A DNA stretch of 64,000 nucleotides from contig NZ_AP022598.1 in assembly GCF_010725485.1 (NCBI RefSeq), forward strand, positions 558,001 to 622,000. Direction: 5' to 3'. Source of the DNA: Mycolicibacterium parafortuitum (lineage in GTDB: Bacteria > Actinomycetota > Actinomycetes > Mycobacteriales > Mycobacteriaceae). The notes beneath the pieces are model-generated. The model ran no database searches. It saw only the letters and a list, made by a program, of their open reading frames with translations, and was not told where the DNA came from. The number at the start of each line of letters is the position of its first letter. Position 1 is the stretch's first letter. The translations under genes were made by a program, and so were the position numbers. This document shows, in pieces, positions 1 through 9,010 of this stretch.

Positions 1-859
1 CGTTGCGCAGCCTCGCGCCATCCTCGTCCGGCCGGTAAGTCTCGAATTCTCGGTTTTCCCAGTAGGAGTCAAAGGTGGTGCGGAACTTCTCCAACAGGTG
101 CGGTGTCGCGACGGCTGACAGTCGCACGTTCCACTCCAAGCCGTCCACCAGCGCAGCATGCGACAGGTTGGAAGAGCCGACGTAGGCGGTGTGAAAGCCG
201 GTATTGCGCCGCAACAGCCACGCCTTGGCGTGCAGACGTGTCATGTTGGTGTCGTAGGTGATGCGCACTTCGGCGCCGAACTCATTCACCAGGGCATCGA
301 GCGCCCGGGCATCGGTGGCACCGAGATAGGTCGTGGTGATGACACGCAGGGGCACCCCGCGTTCGTGCAGGTCGGTGAGCTCCCGTTCAAGCAGCCGCAG
401 GCCATGCCATTTCACGAATGCACACAGCAGGTCCACGTGGTCGGCACTCGCCAGTTCCGCACGCAGCTCCGCGGCGAGGGTCGGCTCGTTGCGGGCGTTG
501 GTCATCAGTGCGGCATCCGACAGCGGCGTGGCCGGCCGGGGTGGCCGCACCGAGCCCAGCGCATCAACAGTCACGGCGTCCAGGCGGCGAATCTTCGTCG
601 GCTCGTCCTGATACGGCACATCCCGGAGCGCATCGGGGTCACCAAGCGCCGCCAGGATCTTCCGGGTGAGGTGGGCACGCTCTTCGGCTCCCCGTGCGGC
701 GCGCAGCTGCCGCTCGATCAGCGGGCTCAGGTGGCGGGCAAGGACGAGCGCCTGCTCAGCGTCGTCGACTGTGCTGAGCTCGGTGTGCAACCCTGATGTG
801 TCGACAAGCGCTGACTGCAGCCGCGAGGTGAGCACTGATTCGTACAGTCCAGTCTCCAC
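1..859 (-). CDS. PLD-domain protein, N-terminal part (possible PLD-helicase), truncated by the window edge
   Basis: An open minus-strand frame runs from a GTG at 859 off the left edge and gives 286 residues. An in-frame TAG four codons upstream makes this GTG the first usable start. Residues 140-245 look like a phospholipase-D nuclease half: a strand-rich segment (VDLLCAFVKWHG), then RLHAKAWL with His210 and Lys212 of the HxK motif, then GSSN at 228-231. In actinobacteria this N-terminal form is usually followed by a DEAD/DEAH helicase and DUF3427, but that part lies outside the window, so the helicase is inference. It is divergent from the exonuclease-DinG-RecQ gene across about 310 bp, which suggests a shared locus. 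It could also be a stand-alone PLD nuclease resembling DISARM DrmC. Confidence 0.75.
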   Translation of the reverse strand, partial: METGLYESVLTSRLQSALVDTSGLHTELSTVDDAEQALVLARHLSPLIERQLRAARGAEERAHLTRKILAALGDPDALRDVPYQDEPTKIRRLDAVTVDALGSVRPPRPATPLSDAALMTNARNEPTLAAELRAELASADHVDLLCAFVKWHGLRLLERELTDLHERGVPLRVITTTYLGATDARALDALVNEFGAEVRITYDTNMTRLHAKAWLLRRNTGFHTAYVGSSNLSHAALVDGLEWNVRLSAVATPHLLEKFRTTFDSYWENREFETYRPDEDGARLRN

Positions 860-1167
860 GCGGGGAGGCTAACGCGGTCCGGCGACAACTCCGCGCACGC
901 CACTCTGAGTGTTTCGGAGCCGTATCGGCCCGCAACCCAGCAGACGAACGCTTACTCGCATGTTTGCTGAATGGCACCCCGGGGCCGCCTACCGGGGACT
1001 AAGCTTTCCGACCTGCCCTGATCAACAGAGGCGGAGGATTCCGAGGTCAGCTTGTCGTACATGCTAAGTATCGTCTGCCCATTCGCGCTATATTGACGCG
1101 AACGGGGCTTTTCAGGGGGGCGTAGCTCGGTGATCGGTGCAGCGAGGACAGCGTGGTCTGGTGACCT
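860..1167. promoter_or_regulatory. Divergent intergenic region between the PLD gene and the helicase operon
   Basis: About 308 bp separates two divergent starts and must hold both promoters. A perfect 6-bp inverted repeat TTCGCG / CGCGAA (1082-1087 and 1097-1102) brackets an AT-rich core CTATATTGA that could serve as a -10 region for the plus-strand operon, so the repeat could be an operator. A second GC-rich inverted stretch lies around 975-1000. No regulator gene is adjacent, and the assignments are inference. Confidence 0.3.
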
Positions 1168-4100
1168 GTGCCATCGGCCCCGCGCGTCGTCGGTGCGTTG
1201 ATGAGCGCACCCAACCGCGCCCTACCGCCGGCCGCCGAGACAGCACATCGCCTCCTCGCTGAGCACGGACCGCTGTCAGCGCCCGACCTCAGGGAAAAAC
1301 TCCGCCAGGAGGGATTCGCTCAGCCGCTGGAGCGGCTCCAGCAGTGGCCCGATCGGTTCCCTCACCGCTTCGCCGTCACGGACGACGGGTTGCTCTGTGT
1401 CGCGGTCGCGTACACGAACGCGGTCGAAACCCGCGATACCCCCGACCTCGAGCACTGGTACTCCCCACAGACCGCACGGGTTCCGCTGGACCGGGTGGCG
1501 GTGTTGGATATCGAGACCACCGGTCTCAACCGAGCCGCGGACTTCGTCACCGAGATCGCTCTGGTTCGACTGGACGGCACCACCCTGATGGATATCAAGG
1601 TGGCGGTGCCGGACAGCGGGGCCAGCCCCGACACCGTGGCGCTGTCGCAGGCCCTCGACACCCTGTCCACCCGGTTGCCAAACGTCGACCTGCTGATCGG
1701 GCACAACCTGCTCGCCTTCGATCTACCGTTCCTCGTACAAGCCGCGAAACGTCAGGGGCTCGCTGTCCCTCAGTTCCCGCCGAGTGCCGACAGTCTTCAC
1801 CTCTCGCTTCTGGTCGATGTGGCGATGCCCAACCGCCAACTCGCCGACCTCACGCTGCGCTACGGCGTCACCAACGACGAAGCGCATCGGGCCGACGCGG
1901 ACGCGACGGCAACCGCGGCTGTCATCCGCGCGCTGCTGTCCGACATCGACATGTCAGAACCCAGCTGGCCGCTCACGATCGCCATCCTCGAATCCCACCG
2001 CAACCCGCTCGCGTTACTGCTGCCATCGCTGTCGGGCCCGCCCGACTTGTCCGCTCTGCACAGGGAACCCGACCCCCTCCTCCAGCCGAAAGGCCCCACC
2101 GCCTCCGATGCGTGGTCGGGTACCCGCGACACCTTCCCCGTGCTCCGCGAGCGCCGCAATCTCCGCGAACGGCCCGCGCAGCAGGAAATGGCGTACGCGG
2201 TGGCCGAGGTGTTCGACCGCGGGGGCAACCTGGCGGTCGAGGCCCCCACCGGCACCGGTAAGTCACTGGCCTACATGCTGCCGGCCCTCGCCCGCGCCTC
2301 ACGCCCCCGCCAACCCGTAATCATTGCGACTGCAACAAAAGCGCTGCAAGGTCAGTTACGAGCCGAGGCCGCCCGCCTGCAGCAGGAGGGACTCCTCGGC
2401 GCGCCGTTCCGGCAACTGCAAGGCGTCGCCAACTACGTATGCGCACGGGAACTCGAAGACGCCGTGTCCGATCGTGAGACCGCCGGCCTCGCCCTGGCTG
2501 TCGCCTTCCGCGCCATAGCCCAATCCCCCACGGGCACCTGGGATGACGTCACCGACGACGTCCTCAAACGCGCCGACGCGCGGTACGCCCGTACCCGCGC
2601 GCGCCTGCGCACCAACGCGGCGGGCTGCGACCGTGCCAGCTGCACCTGGGCCAAGATCTGCCCGGTGGTGCAGCAAAGTGAGGGCCTCGCCACCACCCCC
2701 GGCGTGGTGTCGGTGAACCACGCCCTCATGGCGGCCTGGGTCACCGCCAAACAGGCGCCCGGCGACATCCTCGCCGATCGCCGAGCCGACGTCGTGTTCG
2801 ACGAGGCGCATGCCCTCGAAGATTCGCTGACCTCCGCATGGACCGGTCGCGTTGACGCCATCGAGCTCGAGATCGTCGTCAACTCCCTTAACCCGCGGGC
2901 CCGGATGATGCGCGATATCCGGGACCGGGCGGGCGGCAATCCCGAGGTGAAGCAGGCCAGTAACGATATCGCCAACAGCTGCAGCGTGATTCGCGCGGCC
3001 GGAACCGAGTTCACTCAAGCCGTATCCACATATCTCCATGAGTACGGCGGCCGAGCGCACGCGGCCGTACTGCAGTACGGAATCGTCAACGCCCGACCAG
3101 AATTTCGGGTACTGCGTCAATCGGCGTCCGCACTGCGCTACGCCCTGATCCAACTGTCGAAAGTGGTCTCCACGCTCGATAGGTCGCTCAGCGACGTCAA
3201 GGGAGTCGGATCCGCGCGACGCCGCCTCAACGGGCACGTCGAGCGGATCGAAAATGCCATCACGATCCTCGAAACACTAGGACCGCTCCCGGACAGCCAC
3301 CTCTGGGTGTACCGGCTCGCCGCCGAGGAGGACGATCCGGACGCCTGGGCGTTTGAGCGCCTGCCAATCCACGTGTTCCCCGAGTTCCAGCAGTATGTGG
3401 TCGACAGGATGCACTCCACGGTGTTGTGCTCGGCAACGCTCACCGTGGAAAAGCGCTTCGACTACCTGAGCTCACGACTCGGAATCACAATCGACGGCGC
3501 ACCTGCGGATGGCACCTTCCGTGGACTTCAGCTGCGGTCCCCGTTCGACTATGCAAAACAGTCGAAGGTGGTGCTCACCAACCACTTACCGATCCCGATC
3601 CCGGTCAATGAACGCGAGTTCTGCGAAGAGATGGCCGCCGATCAGGCCGGGTTCCTGTCCCTGTCCGGAGGGAAGACGCTGACGCTGTTCGCCGCGCGGA
3701 CCCGTATGGAGATCGTTGCCGACGGGGTCCGCGCCAAAGCGGCCGAACTCGCCGAACGCGGCGTCGAACTGCTCGTCCAGGGTGAACACGGCCGGTCACA
3801 GATATCGCATCGGTTCAACGCGGAACCCGGGACCGTGCTCTACGGCCTCAAGTCGTACTGGGAGGGTTTCGACGCCCCCGGCGAAACACTGTCCTATCTG
3901 TTCATCGAGAAGCCACCGTATCCGCACCCCGACGATCCGTTGGTCTCTGCACGCCAACGCGCCATCGCCGAACGCGGAGGTGATCCGTTCCTCGAATACG
4001 TCCTGCCGATGACCGCCATGCAGTTCACCCAGGGCTTCGGCCGGCTCATTCGCTCCGAGAGCGATATCGGCGCCGCGCTGATCTGCGACCGCCGGCTGCA

Positions 4101-6411
4101 CTCACCGACTCAGGCGCAGCGGGTATTGCTGGGGTCCCTGCCCGGTCCGGCAATCCACGAGGCCGTCGACCGTGACGACGCATGGACGACGGCTATCGAA
4201 TTCGCCACCGGCACAGCACCCGATCTCACCGCGGCCATCTCCTTTGGCCGAGACGACGTCAGCCAGCTGCTGGAAAATCTGCGCCTCATCGAGGGCGAGG
4301 ATCCGACTGCGAAACTCATCGAAGCCGCCGAGAAACTGTTCGGCATTGCCAACCTGCACCCCAAACAGCTCGAAGTGATGCGCGCGATCATCGAGGGCCG
4401 TGACGTGATGGCCGTGCTCCCCACCGGGTTCGGAAAGTCACTGTGCTTTCAGCTGCCCGCGCTGCTCGCTCCCCAGGCACGGGCCACCGTTGTCGTCTCA
4501 CCACTTATCGCGCTCATCAAAGATCAGGTCAACGATCTGCGCGGCCGCCGCGGCATCCGTCCGGTCCAGGGCATCACCGGCAACACATCCCGAGTGATAC
4601 AGACAGAAATCCTTCGCGACACCGCCAATGGCCAGGTCCGGCTGCTGTACGTCTCTCCAGAGCGACTGGCCCGAGACCCGGTGCTGCGCGGCGCATTGGG
4701 GCGTCAACAGCTCAACCGCGTCGTAGTCGACGAGGCACACTGCGTGTCGGTGTGGGGGCACGACTTCCGTCCCGAATTCCGCCAGGTACCCGCATCGGTG
4801 GCGACCTTCGACACCCGACCGCCCCGCGCAGGATTCACCGCGACGGCCACACCCGAAGTGGAGACCGACATCATCGGGGCGATGGACATGCTCGACCCGA
4901 CCCTCGTGCGGGAGCCCAGCGACCGCCCCAACCTGCGTTTCCGCGTCCACCGATGCGCCGACGAACGCGATCGGGTCCGCGAGCTCCTCCGCTTCGTGAC
5001 CTGGTCCGAAGACAAGGCCGGCATCGTGTACGTGACCAAGCGTGCACTCGCCGAGGAGATCGCTGCCATGCTGCGTCGTGCAGGTCATGCCGCCCGGGCC
5101 TACCACGCCGGCATGGTCCCCGAACAGCGCGATGCGGTCCAAGAAGACTTCGACTCCGATACCACCCGGATCATCGTGGCCACCAAGGCTTTCGGCATGG
5201 GCATCAACAAACCCAATATCGCGTGGGTGGTCCACTACGACCTCCCGGACTCCCTGGACGGATACGCCCAGGAAGCCGGCCGTGCCGCACGTGCGCCGGA
5301 CGTCACCGGTGACTGTGTTCTTTTCTATACCCGTGGCGATATCGCCCGTCGTCGCCGGCTGATCAGCGGGCATGAATCGAAGGCCGACGCACAGATCACC
5401 CAGCAGCTACTGACGTTGCTGTGGACGTGCCCTGAGCGCGGTGACAGCCGAGTCTTCGACGTCGACGAATTGGCCGACAAACTCGGCATCGACGACGACG
5501 AGGTCAATGTGCACCTGGCCCAACTCGAACGAGTTGGAGCGCTGAAACTTGGCCTGGACTGCTCAGCCCGCGGCACCGTCGACGTCGGCTTCCGCGAGCC
5601 CACCGACGAGGTCGAACGACGCCTGTTCCGGGAGTTGTTCTACAAGGCGAACCGCGCCCGCCCCAACGTCCGCGTCCAGATCGACTTCCACCAGCTCCGC
5701 GATGAACGTGGCTACGACCCAGATCAGCTGGAACAGAAGCTGATCGACTGGTCCCTGGACCGGTTCGTCACCTTCTCCAGCTCTCGCCGGCTACGCCGGG
5801 TCCGTCTGCTGTCCCGCGCCGCACCGCGACATACGCTGGAACGCGAGTCCACCCGATGGAAGCATTGGCAGCAACGCCGCCTGCAGGCGATGATCGAGTA
5901 CGCCGAACAAGCCGCGTCGTGCCGTCGGAGGGCCATCGGGCAGCATTTCGGTGACAGCGTCGCCGACTGTGCCAGCCGGGACATCGTCGCGTGCGACCGG
6001 TGCAACGACGAGCCCCCACCGTGGGCAGCGCTGCCCGACCACATGGTCCCCGACCCGGAACTGCTCGTGAACGCCGAGCTGACCGTCTTGCAGGCTGTGG
6101 GGTGGGCATCGGCCTTCAAGAAGGGTGCTTACGGCGAGGCCAGCCTGCGTGCCGCAGTACTGGGTCAGGAATCGCTAGGCGAGGGCAAACCGCTCGGCGC
6201 GGGTGTCCTGAGTTGCCCGCAGTTCGGAGCTCTGCGCCACGTGCGCAACGGCGAGAAACGTTGGAATACAGCAGTGGAGAAGCTCCTCACCGATGGATTG
6301 ATCGACCGGCGCACCGCGGAACGGGAGTCCACCCGCACGTCCTACCAGAGCCTCGCCCTCACGCCACGCGGCGCGCAAACACTCGGAATTACGGTGACAC
6401 AGGATGCTTGA
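1168..6411 (+). CDS. DEDDh exonuclease - DinG/XPD-like helicase - RecQ-like helicase fusion (1747 aa)
   Basis: Three enzymes lie in one chain. Residues ~108-255 are a DnaQ/DEDDh 3'-5' exonuclease (VLDIETTGL with Asp114 and Glu116, GHNLLAFD, HRADADAT). Residues ~340-1010 are a DinG/XPD superfamily 2 helicase: Walker A PTGTGKS with Lys365, four Cys at 425, 487, 492 and 498 in the position of the XPD Fe-S cluster, DEAH at ~543, and the C-terminal motif QGFGRLIRS. Residues ~1060-1420 are a RecQ helicase (LPTGFGKS, Lys1090; VVDEAHCVSVWGHDFR; EAGRAAR), followed by winged-helix-like and Cys-rich RecQ-Zn segments (CRRR...CDRCNDE, ~1580-1615). DinG with an N-terminal exonuclease is known in Firmicutes; a RecQ fused behind it is unusual. 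The start could instead be ATG 1201. The stop overlaps the next gene by 8 bp, so the two were probably co-translated. Confidence 0.9.
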   Translation: MPSAPRVVGALMSAPNRALPPAAETAHRLLAEHGPLSAPDLREKLRQEGFAQPLERLQQWPDRFPHRFAVTDDGLLCVAVAYTNAVETRDTPDLEHWYSPQTARVPLDRVAVLDIETTGLNRAADFVTEIALVRLDGTTLMDIKVAVPDSGASPDTVALSQALDTLSTRLPNVDLLIGHNLLAFDLPFLVQAAKRQGLAVPQFPPSADSLHLSLLVDVAMPNRQLADLTLRYGVTNDEAHRADADATATAAVIRALLSDIDMSEPSWPLTIAILESHRNPLALLLPSLSGPPDLSALHREPDPLLQPKGPTASDAWSGTRDTFPVLRERRNLRERPAQQEMAYAVAEVFDRGGNLAVEAPTGTGKSLAYMLPALARASRPRQPVIIATATKALQGQLRAEAARLQQEGLLGAPFRQLQGVANYVCARELEDAVSDRETAGLALAVAFRAIAQSPTGTWDDVTDDVLKRADARYARTRARLRTNAAGCDRASCTWAKICPVVQQSEGLATTPGVVSVNHALMAAWVTAKQAPGDILADRRADVVFDEAHALEDSLTSAWTGRVDAIELEIVVNSLNPRARMMRDIRDRAGGNPEVKQASNDIANSCSVIRAAGTEFTQAVSTYLHEYGGRAHAAVLQYGIVNARPEFRVLRQSASALRYALIQLSKVVSTLDRSLSDVKGVGSARRRLNGHVERIENAITILETLGPLPDSHLWVYRLAAEEDDPDAWAFERLPIHVFPEFQQYVVDRMHSTVLCSATLTVEKRFDYLSSRLGITIDGAPADGTFRGLQLRSPFDYAKQSKVVLTNHLPIPIPVNEREFCEEMAADQAGFLSLSGGKTLTLFAARTRMEIVADGVRAKAAELAERGVELLVQGEHGRSQISHRFNAEPGTVLYGLKSYWEGFDAPGETLSYLFIEKPPYPHPDDPLVSARQRAIAERGGDPFLEYVLPMTAMQFTQGFGRLIRSESDIGAALICDRRLHSPTQAQRVLLGSLPGPAIHEAVDRDDAWTTAIEFATGTAPDLTAAISFGRDDVSQLLENLRLIEGEDPTAKLIEAAEKLFGIANLHPKQLEVMRAIIEGRDVMAVLPTGFGKSLCFQLPALLAPQARATVVVSPLIALIKDQVNDLRGRRGIRPVQGITGNTSRVIQTEILRDTANGQVRLLYVSPERLARDPVLRGALGRQQLNRVVVDEAHCVSVWGHDFRPEFRQVPASVATFDTRPPRAGFTATATPEVETDIIGAMDMLDPTLVREPSDRPNLRFRVHRCADERDRVRELLRFVTWSEDKAGIVYVTKRALAEEIAAMLRRAGHAARAYHAGMVPEQRDAVQEDFDSDTTRIIVATKAFGMGINKPNIAWVVHYDLPDSLDGYAQEAGRAARAPDVTGDCVLFYTRGDIARRRRLISGHESKADAQITQQLLTLLWTCPERGDSRVFDVDELADKLGIDDDEVNVHLAQLERVGALKLGLDCSARGTVDVGFREPTDEVERRLFRELFYKANRARPNVRVQIDFHQLRDERGYDPDQLEQKLIDWSLDRFVTFSSSRRLRRVRLLSRAAPRHTLERESTRWKHWQQRRLQAMIEYAEQAASCRRRAIGQHFGDSVADCASRDIVACDRCNDEPPPWAALPDHMVPDPELLVNAELTVLQAVGWASAFKKGAYGEASLRAAVLGQESLGEGKPLGAGVLSCPQFGALRHVRNGEKRWNTAVEKLLTDGLIDRRTAERESTRTSYQSLALTPRGAQTLGITVTQDA

Positions 6412-6604
6412 GAAGCGGATCACCCACCAGCTCCTCGAAACGGGCGAGCTCTCACTCACCGAACGCGAACGTGAGGCACTCACTCTGCCCGCGCACAGCA
6501 CCACACTCGCCCTCGAACTGGACAGTGAGACCTTTCACGCCCAATGGAGCGGCAAGAGCCGACAGCTGACCGGGGACATGCTGACCGAACGGATGCAGGA
6601 CTGA
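6404..6604 (+). pseudogene. 5' fragment of the SNF2-helicase gene, cut off by the IS21 element
   Basis: ATG 6404 lies inside the last codons of the upstream fusion gene (8-bp overlap). The frame gives 66 native codons ending ...ERMQD, after which a TGA formed by the first bases of the insertion sequence (6602-6604) stops it. Joining GAC (6599-6601) to TAC at 9015 after deleting the element and one GGAC copy continues in frame into the large helicase ORF. This is therefore the true N-terminus of that protein and not an independent small gene. The peptide is hydrophilic with no recognisable domain. Confidence 0.85.
6598..6601. repeat. Target site duplication GGAC, left copy
   Basis: The 4 bp immediately before the TG end of the element are repeated immediately after its CA end. 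Four bp falls within the usual IS21-family range. Confidence 0.85.
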
Positions 6605-6651
6605 TCGCGCTCATCGGAAGTCCTCAGGTGTGCTCGCCGAAATTCCTCACC
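6602..6651 (+). repeat. IS21 left terminal repeat
   Basis: The end holds two imperfect direct units (around CTCATCGGAAGTCCTCA and CTCGCCGAAATTCCTCAC), as in IS21 ends where the transposase binds repeated sites. Aligned to the reverse complement of the right end, 36 of 50 bases agree. Confidence 0.8.
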
Positions 6652-6663
6652 TGTGAGCAGCGA

Positions 6664-7521
6664 TCAGTGTAGTTGTTGGCGGTTGCCGGTGGTGGTTCGG
6701 CGCAGGGTTTCGGCGGCGGCTTGGTGGTCACGCAGGCGGTAGGACTCGCCGTCGAGGTTGATGACTATCGAGCGGTGCAGTAAGCGGTCGAGCATGGCGG
6801 CTGCGACGGTGGTGTCTCCGAGGATTTCGCCCCAGGCGCCCACTCCACGGTTGGTGGTGATGACGATGCTGGTTTTCAGATAGCGTTGGGAGACAACCTG
6901 AAACAGTGCCGAGGCCGCCTCTGCCGGTAATGGTAGATAGCCGAGTTCGTCGATTACGAGCAGCGTCGGCCCGGCGTAGAAACGCATAGTGGTAGCCCAG
7001 CGGCCTTCGATCGCGGCGCGATGGCAGCGGGCCGCGAGATCCGCGGCGGTGGTGAAGTAGGTGCGGTAGCCGGCATAGGCGGCGGCCCTGGCCAATCCCA
7101 CGGATAAGTGGGTTTTGCCGGTGCCTGGTGGGCCGATGAGCAGGATGTTGGTCGCCGATTCGAGGTAGCGGCAGGTGCCCAGCTCGTCGATGAGGTTGCG
7201 GTCGATCCCGGCGGCGGCATCGACGTTGAAGTCGTCGAGGGTGGCCGGGGTGGGCAGGCAGGCGAACCGCAGTCTCCCGGCGAGCCGGCGGGCGGTGGAG
7301 GCTTCCACTTCGACGGCCAGCAGCCTTTCCAGGGCGGCGGTGAGCGAGAGCCCTTCGGCGCTGGCCTGGTCCAAGACCGCGGGGAGGGCTTCGGCGGCGG
7401 CAGCCAGTTTGAGTTCGGCCAGGTGCGAGCGCAGCTGCTGGTAGCGGCTCGCCGCTGCTGAGGGCGATTCCTCGGCGATGGTCGTGGTGGTGGTCTTCGG
7501 GGTGCGGCCGGTAGGGGTCAC
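6664..7521 (-). CDS. istB: IstB-like AAA+ ATPase of the IS21 element
   Basis: This 285-aa protein is the transposition helper ATPase that loads the IstA transposase on target DNA. An N-terminal IstB region of about 100 residues precedes a DnaC-like AAA+ domain with Walker A GPPGTGKTH (~residue 130) and Walker B LLVIDELGYLPL. The motif ending VVSQRYLKTSIVITTN is typical of IstB. It starts with GTG and overlaps the istA stop by 4 bp, the usual istA-istB coupling. It appears intact. Confidence 0.95.
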   Translation of the reverse strand: MTPTGRTPKTTTTTIAEESPSAAASRYQQLRSHLAELKLAAAAEALPAVLDQASAEGLSLTAALERLLAVEVEASTARRLAGRLRFACLPTPATLDDFNVDAAAGIDRNLIDELGTCRYLESATNILLIGPPGTGKTHLSVGLARAAAYAGYRTYFTTAADLAARCHRAAIEGRWATTMRFYAGPTLLVIDELGYLPLPAEAASALFQVVSQRYLKTSIVITTNRGVGAWGEILGDTTVAAAMLDRLLHRSIVINLDGESYRLRDHQAAAETLRRTTTGNRQQLH

Positions 7522-8873
7522 TGAATGGTCCTTTTCTGGGCGGCCCGCTCGTAGGCGGACAGATCGATCACGGTGGAATCGGTGGACGGAGTGCGGGATT
7601 GGTCAATACCTTTAGCGGTGTCGTGCTGCTGAAGCAGTTGCGCGGCAGCGGCTTTAGCTGCCGGCCCGGGTGGGATGCGTTCCTTGCGGCGGTGCGGGCG
7701 CCCGGTCATGGAGGTGGCCATCGCGGCGCTGTCCAACGCGATGACATGGCCGCTGTCACGCACCATCACCCGAGCCCGTCAGCGGCCATCCGATGCCGGG
7801 CGATCACGATCCCGCTGGCGGTGGCGATATCGCAGAACTCGCCGCCGACTGGATGTGACACCACCACCTGGGCGGCGGCCAGTTCCGGGGGCACCGAGTA
7901 GCGGTTGCCGCGGTAGGACACCAACGCTTGGCGCGACGCGGTGCGGGTCTCGGAAACGATCATCGGATACGGCACCGCCGGCACCGGAGCCAGCGGTTCG
8001 GTCTTGGCCACCGCGGCGACCGAGGACCGGCCGTCGGCGGTGGCCCGTAGCCGGGTATCGCCACGCACTTGGGCGAAGCGGTCCAGGCTGGCTTGGGCCG
8101 CCTCGACGGTCATGTCGTCGGCCAGAGTGCGCCACCAGCGTTGCGCGGCAGTGTGGTTGGCCTTTTCCACCACACCTTTGCGGTTGCCGCCGCGGCGGGC
8201 AGATCGCCACCGAAACCCCGTAGTGCTTGGCCACCCCGGCGAACGAGGCGGTCACCCGGCCGCTGCCGGGGTCGCAGACTGTGGCCATCCGGTCAAACCG
8301 CCACACCCGTGTGCACCCACCCAAGCCGCGGGTCACGCGGTCAAGGCCGGAGACCAGATGCGGTTGGTCCTGCGAGGGCGACAACGACCCTCGCCATTTG
8401 GCCGAATGAGCCAGCGAGCCCACCAGCAGGTGCGCGGTCTTGCCCCACCCCCAGAACTCGGGCGGATCGGGCAAATCCAGCCAATCCCATTGGGTTTCAT
8501 CACCGGGCTCGTGCGGGATCACCGCGTTCGGACGCTGGGTGACCGAGCGGCACGCCTCACACACCGGGCGCAGATTGCGGGCTCGGATGTTGCGGGTCAG
8601 GCTTTGATACGACAGCGCGAACCCGAGATCCTCGAGCTCGTCGTAGAGGGTGCGGGCCCATAGATGCGGGTCCTCGACCAGGCGGGCGGTGACGTAGTCG
8701 ACGAACGGCTCGAACGGGTCCGGGCCGCGGCGAGCCCGACCCCGGCTCCCGTCACCGTCGAGGTACTTGCGGACCGTTTTGCGATCGAAGCCGGTGTGGC
8801 GGGCGATCGCCGAGATCGACCAACCACGTTTGCGTAGGGCATGTACTTCCAAGTCGTCCTCCCATGTGAGCAT
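7518..8873 (-). pseudogene. istA: IstA-like transposase of the IS21 element, with two compensating frame changes
   Basis: ATG 8873 starts a typical IstA: an HTH (ISAIARHTGFDRKTVRKYL), then the integrase core entry (DETQWDWLDLP). Near 8198 the frame shifts by one base; the IstA reading continues in another frame (GGNRKGVVEKANH ... SYRGNRYSVPPEL). Near 7771 it shifts back to the first frame (VRDSGHVIALD ... TIQ) and ends at 7518, overlapping istB. The first and third segments share a frame, so the two indels cancel. Either the gene is decayed, or two sequencing indels lie about 430 bp apart in GC-rich DNA. As given, no full-length transposase can be made. Confidence 0.85.
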
Positions 8874-8960
8874 GAGAAAGCGGGCCTCCTTCGATGGAGC
8901 AACTGGCGTCAGACACCAGCAGCTTCGAGGGAGGCCCGCCCTTCTCGGCGGAGCCACACG

Positions 8961-9010
8961 GGTGGGGAATTTCGATGAGCGTAAGTGGGGAAATTCAGTG
9001 AGCGCGGTCA
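8961..9010 (-). repeat. IS21 right terminal repeat
   Basis: The end holds two repeated units (GTGGGGAATTTCGATGAGCG and GTGGGGAAATTCAGTGAGCG) and finishes in GGTCA. It also contains the GTG at 8985 that opens the remaining large ORF of the interrupted helicase. Confidence 0.8.

Larger units (their letters stand above)
6602..9010 (-). mobile_element. IS21-family insertion sequence, 2409 bp, inserted in the SNF2-helicase gene
   Basis: The element begins TGATCGCGCTCA and ends TGAGCGCGGTCA, with the TG...CA ends typical of IS21. It encodes istA and istB on the minus strand, and 50-bp terminal repeats match at about 36 of 50 positions. It is flanked by a direct GGAC duplication at 6598-6601 and 9011-9014. 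Insertion is at codon 66 of the helicase gene. The intact target duplication and well-matched ends suggest a fairly recent insertion, although istA carries two frame changes. Confidence 0.93.

Noticed and set aside
6404..6604. Independent 66-aa small gene
   Set aside because: Its stop is made by the IS end, and it rejoins the downstream helicase in frame once the IS is removed.
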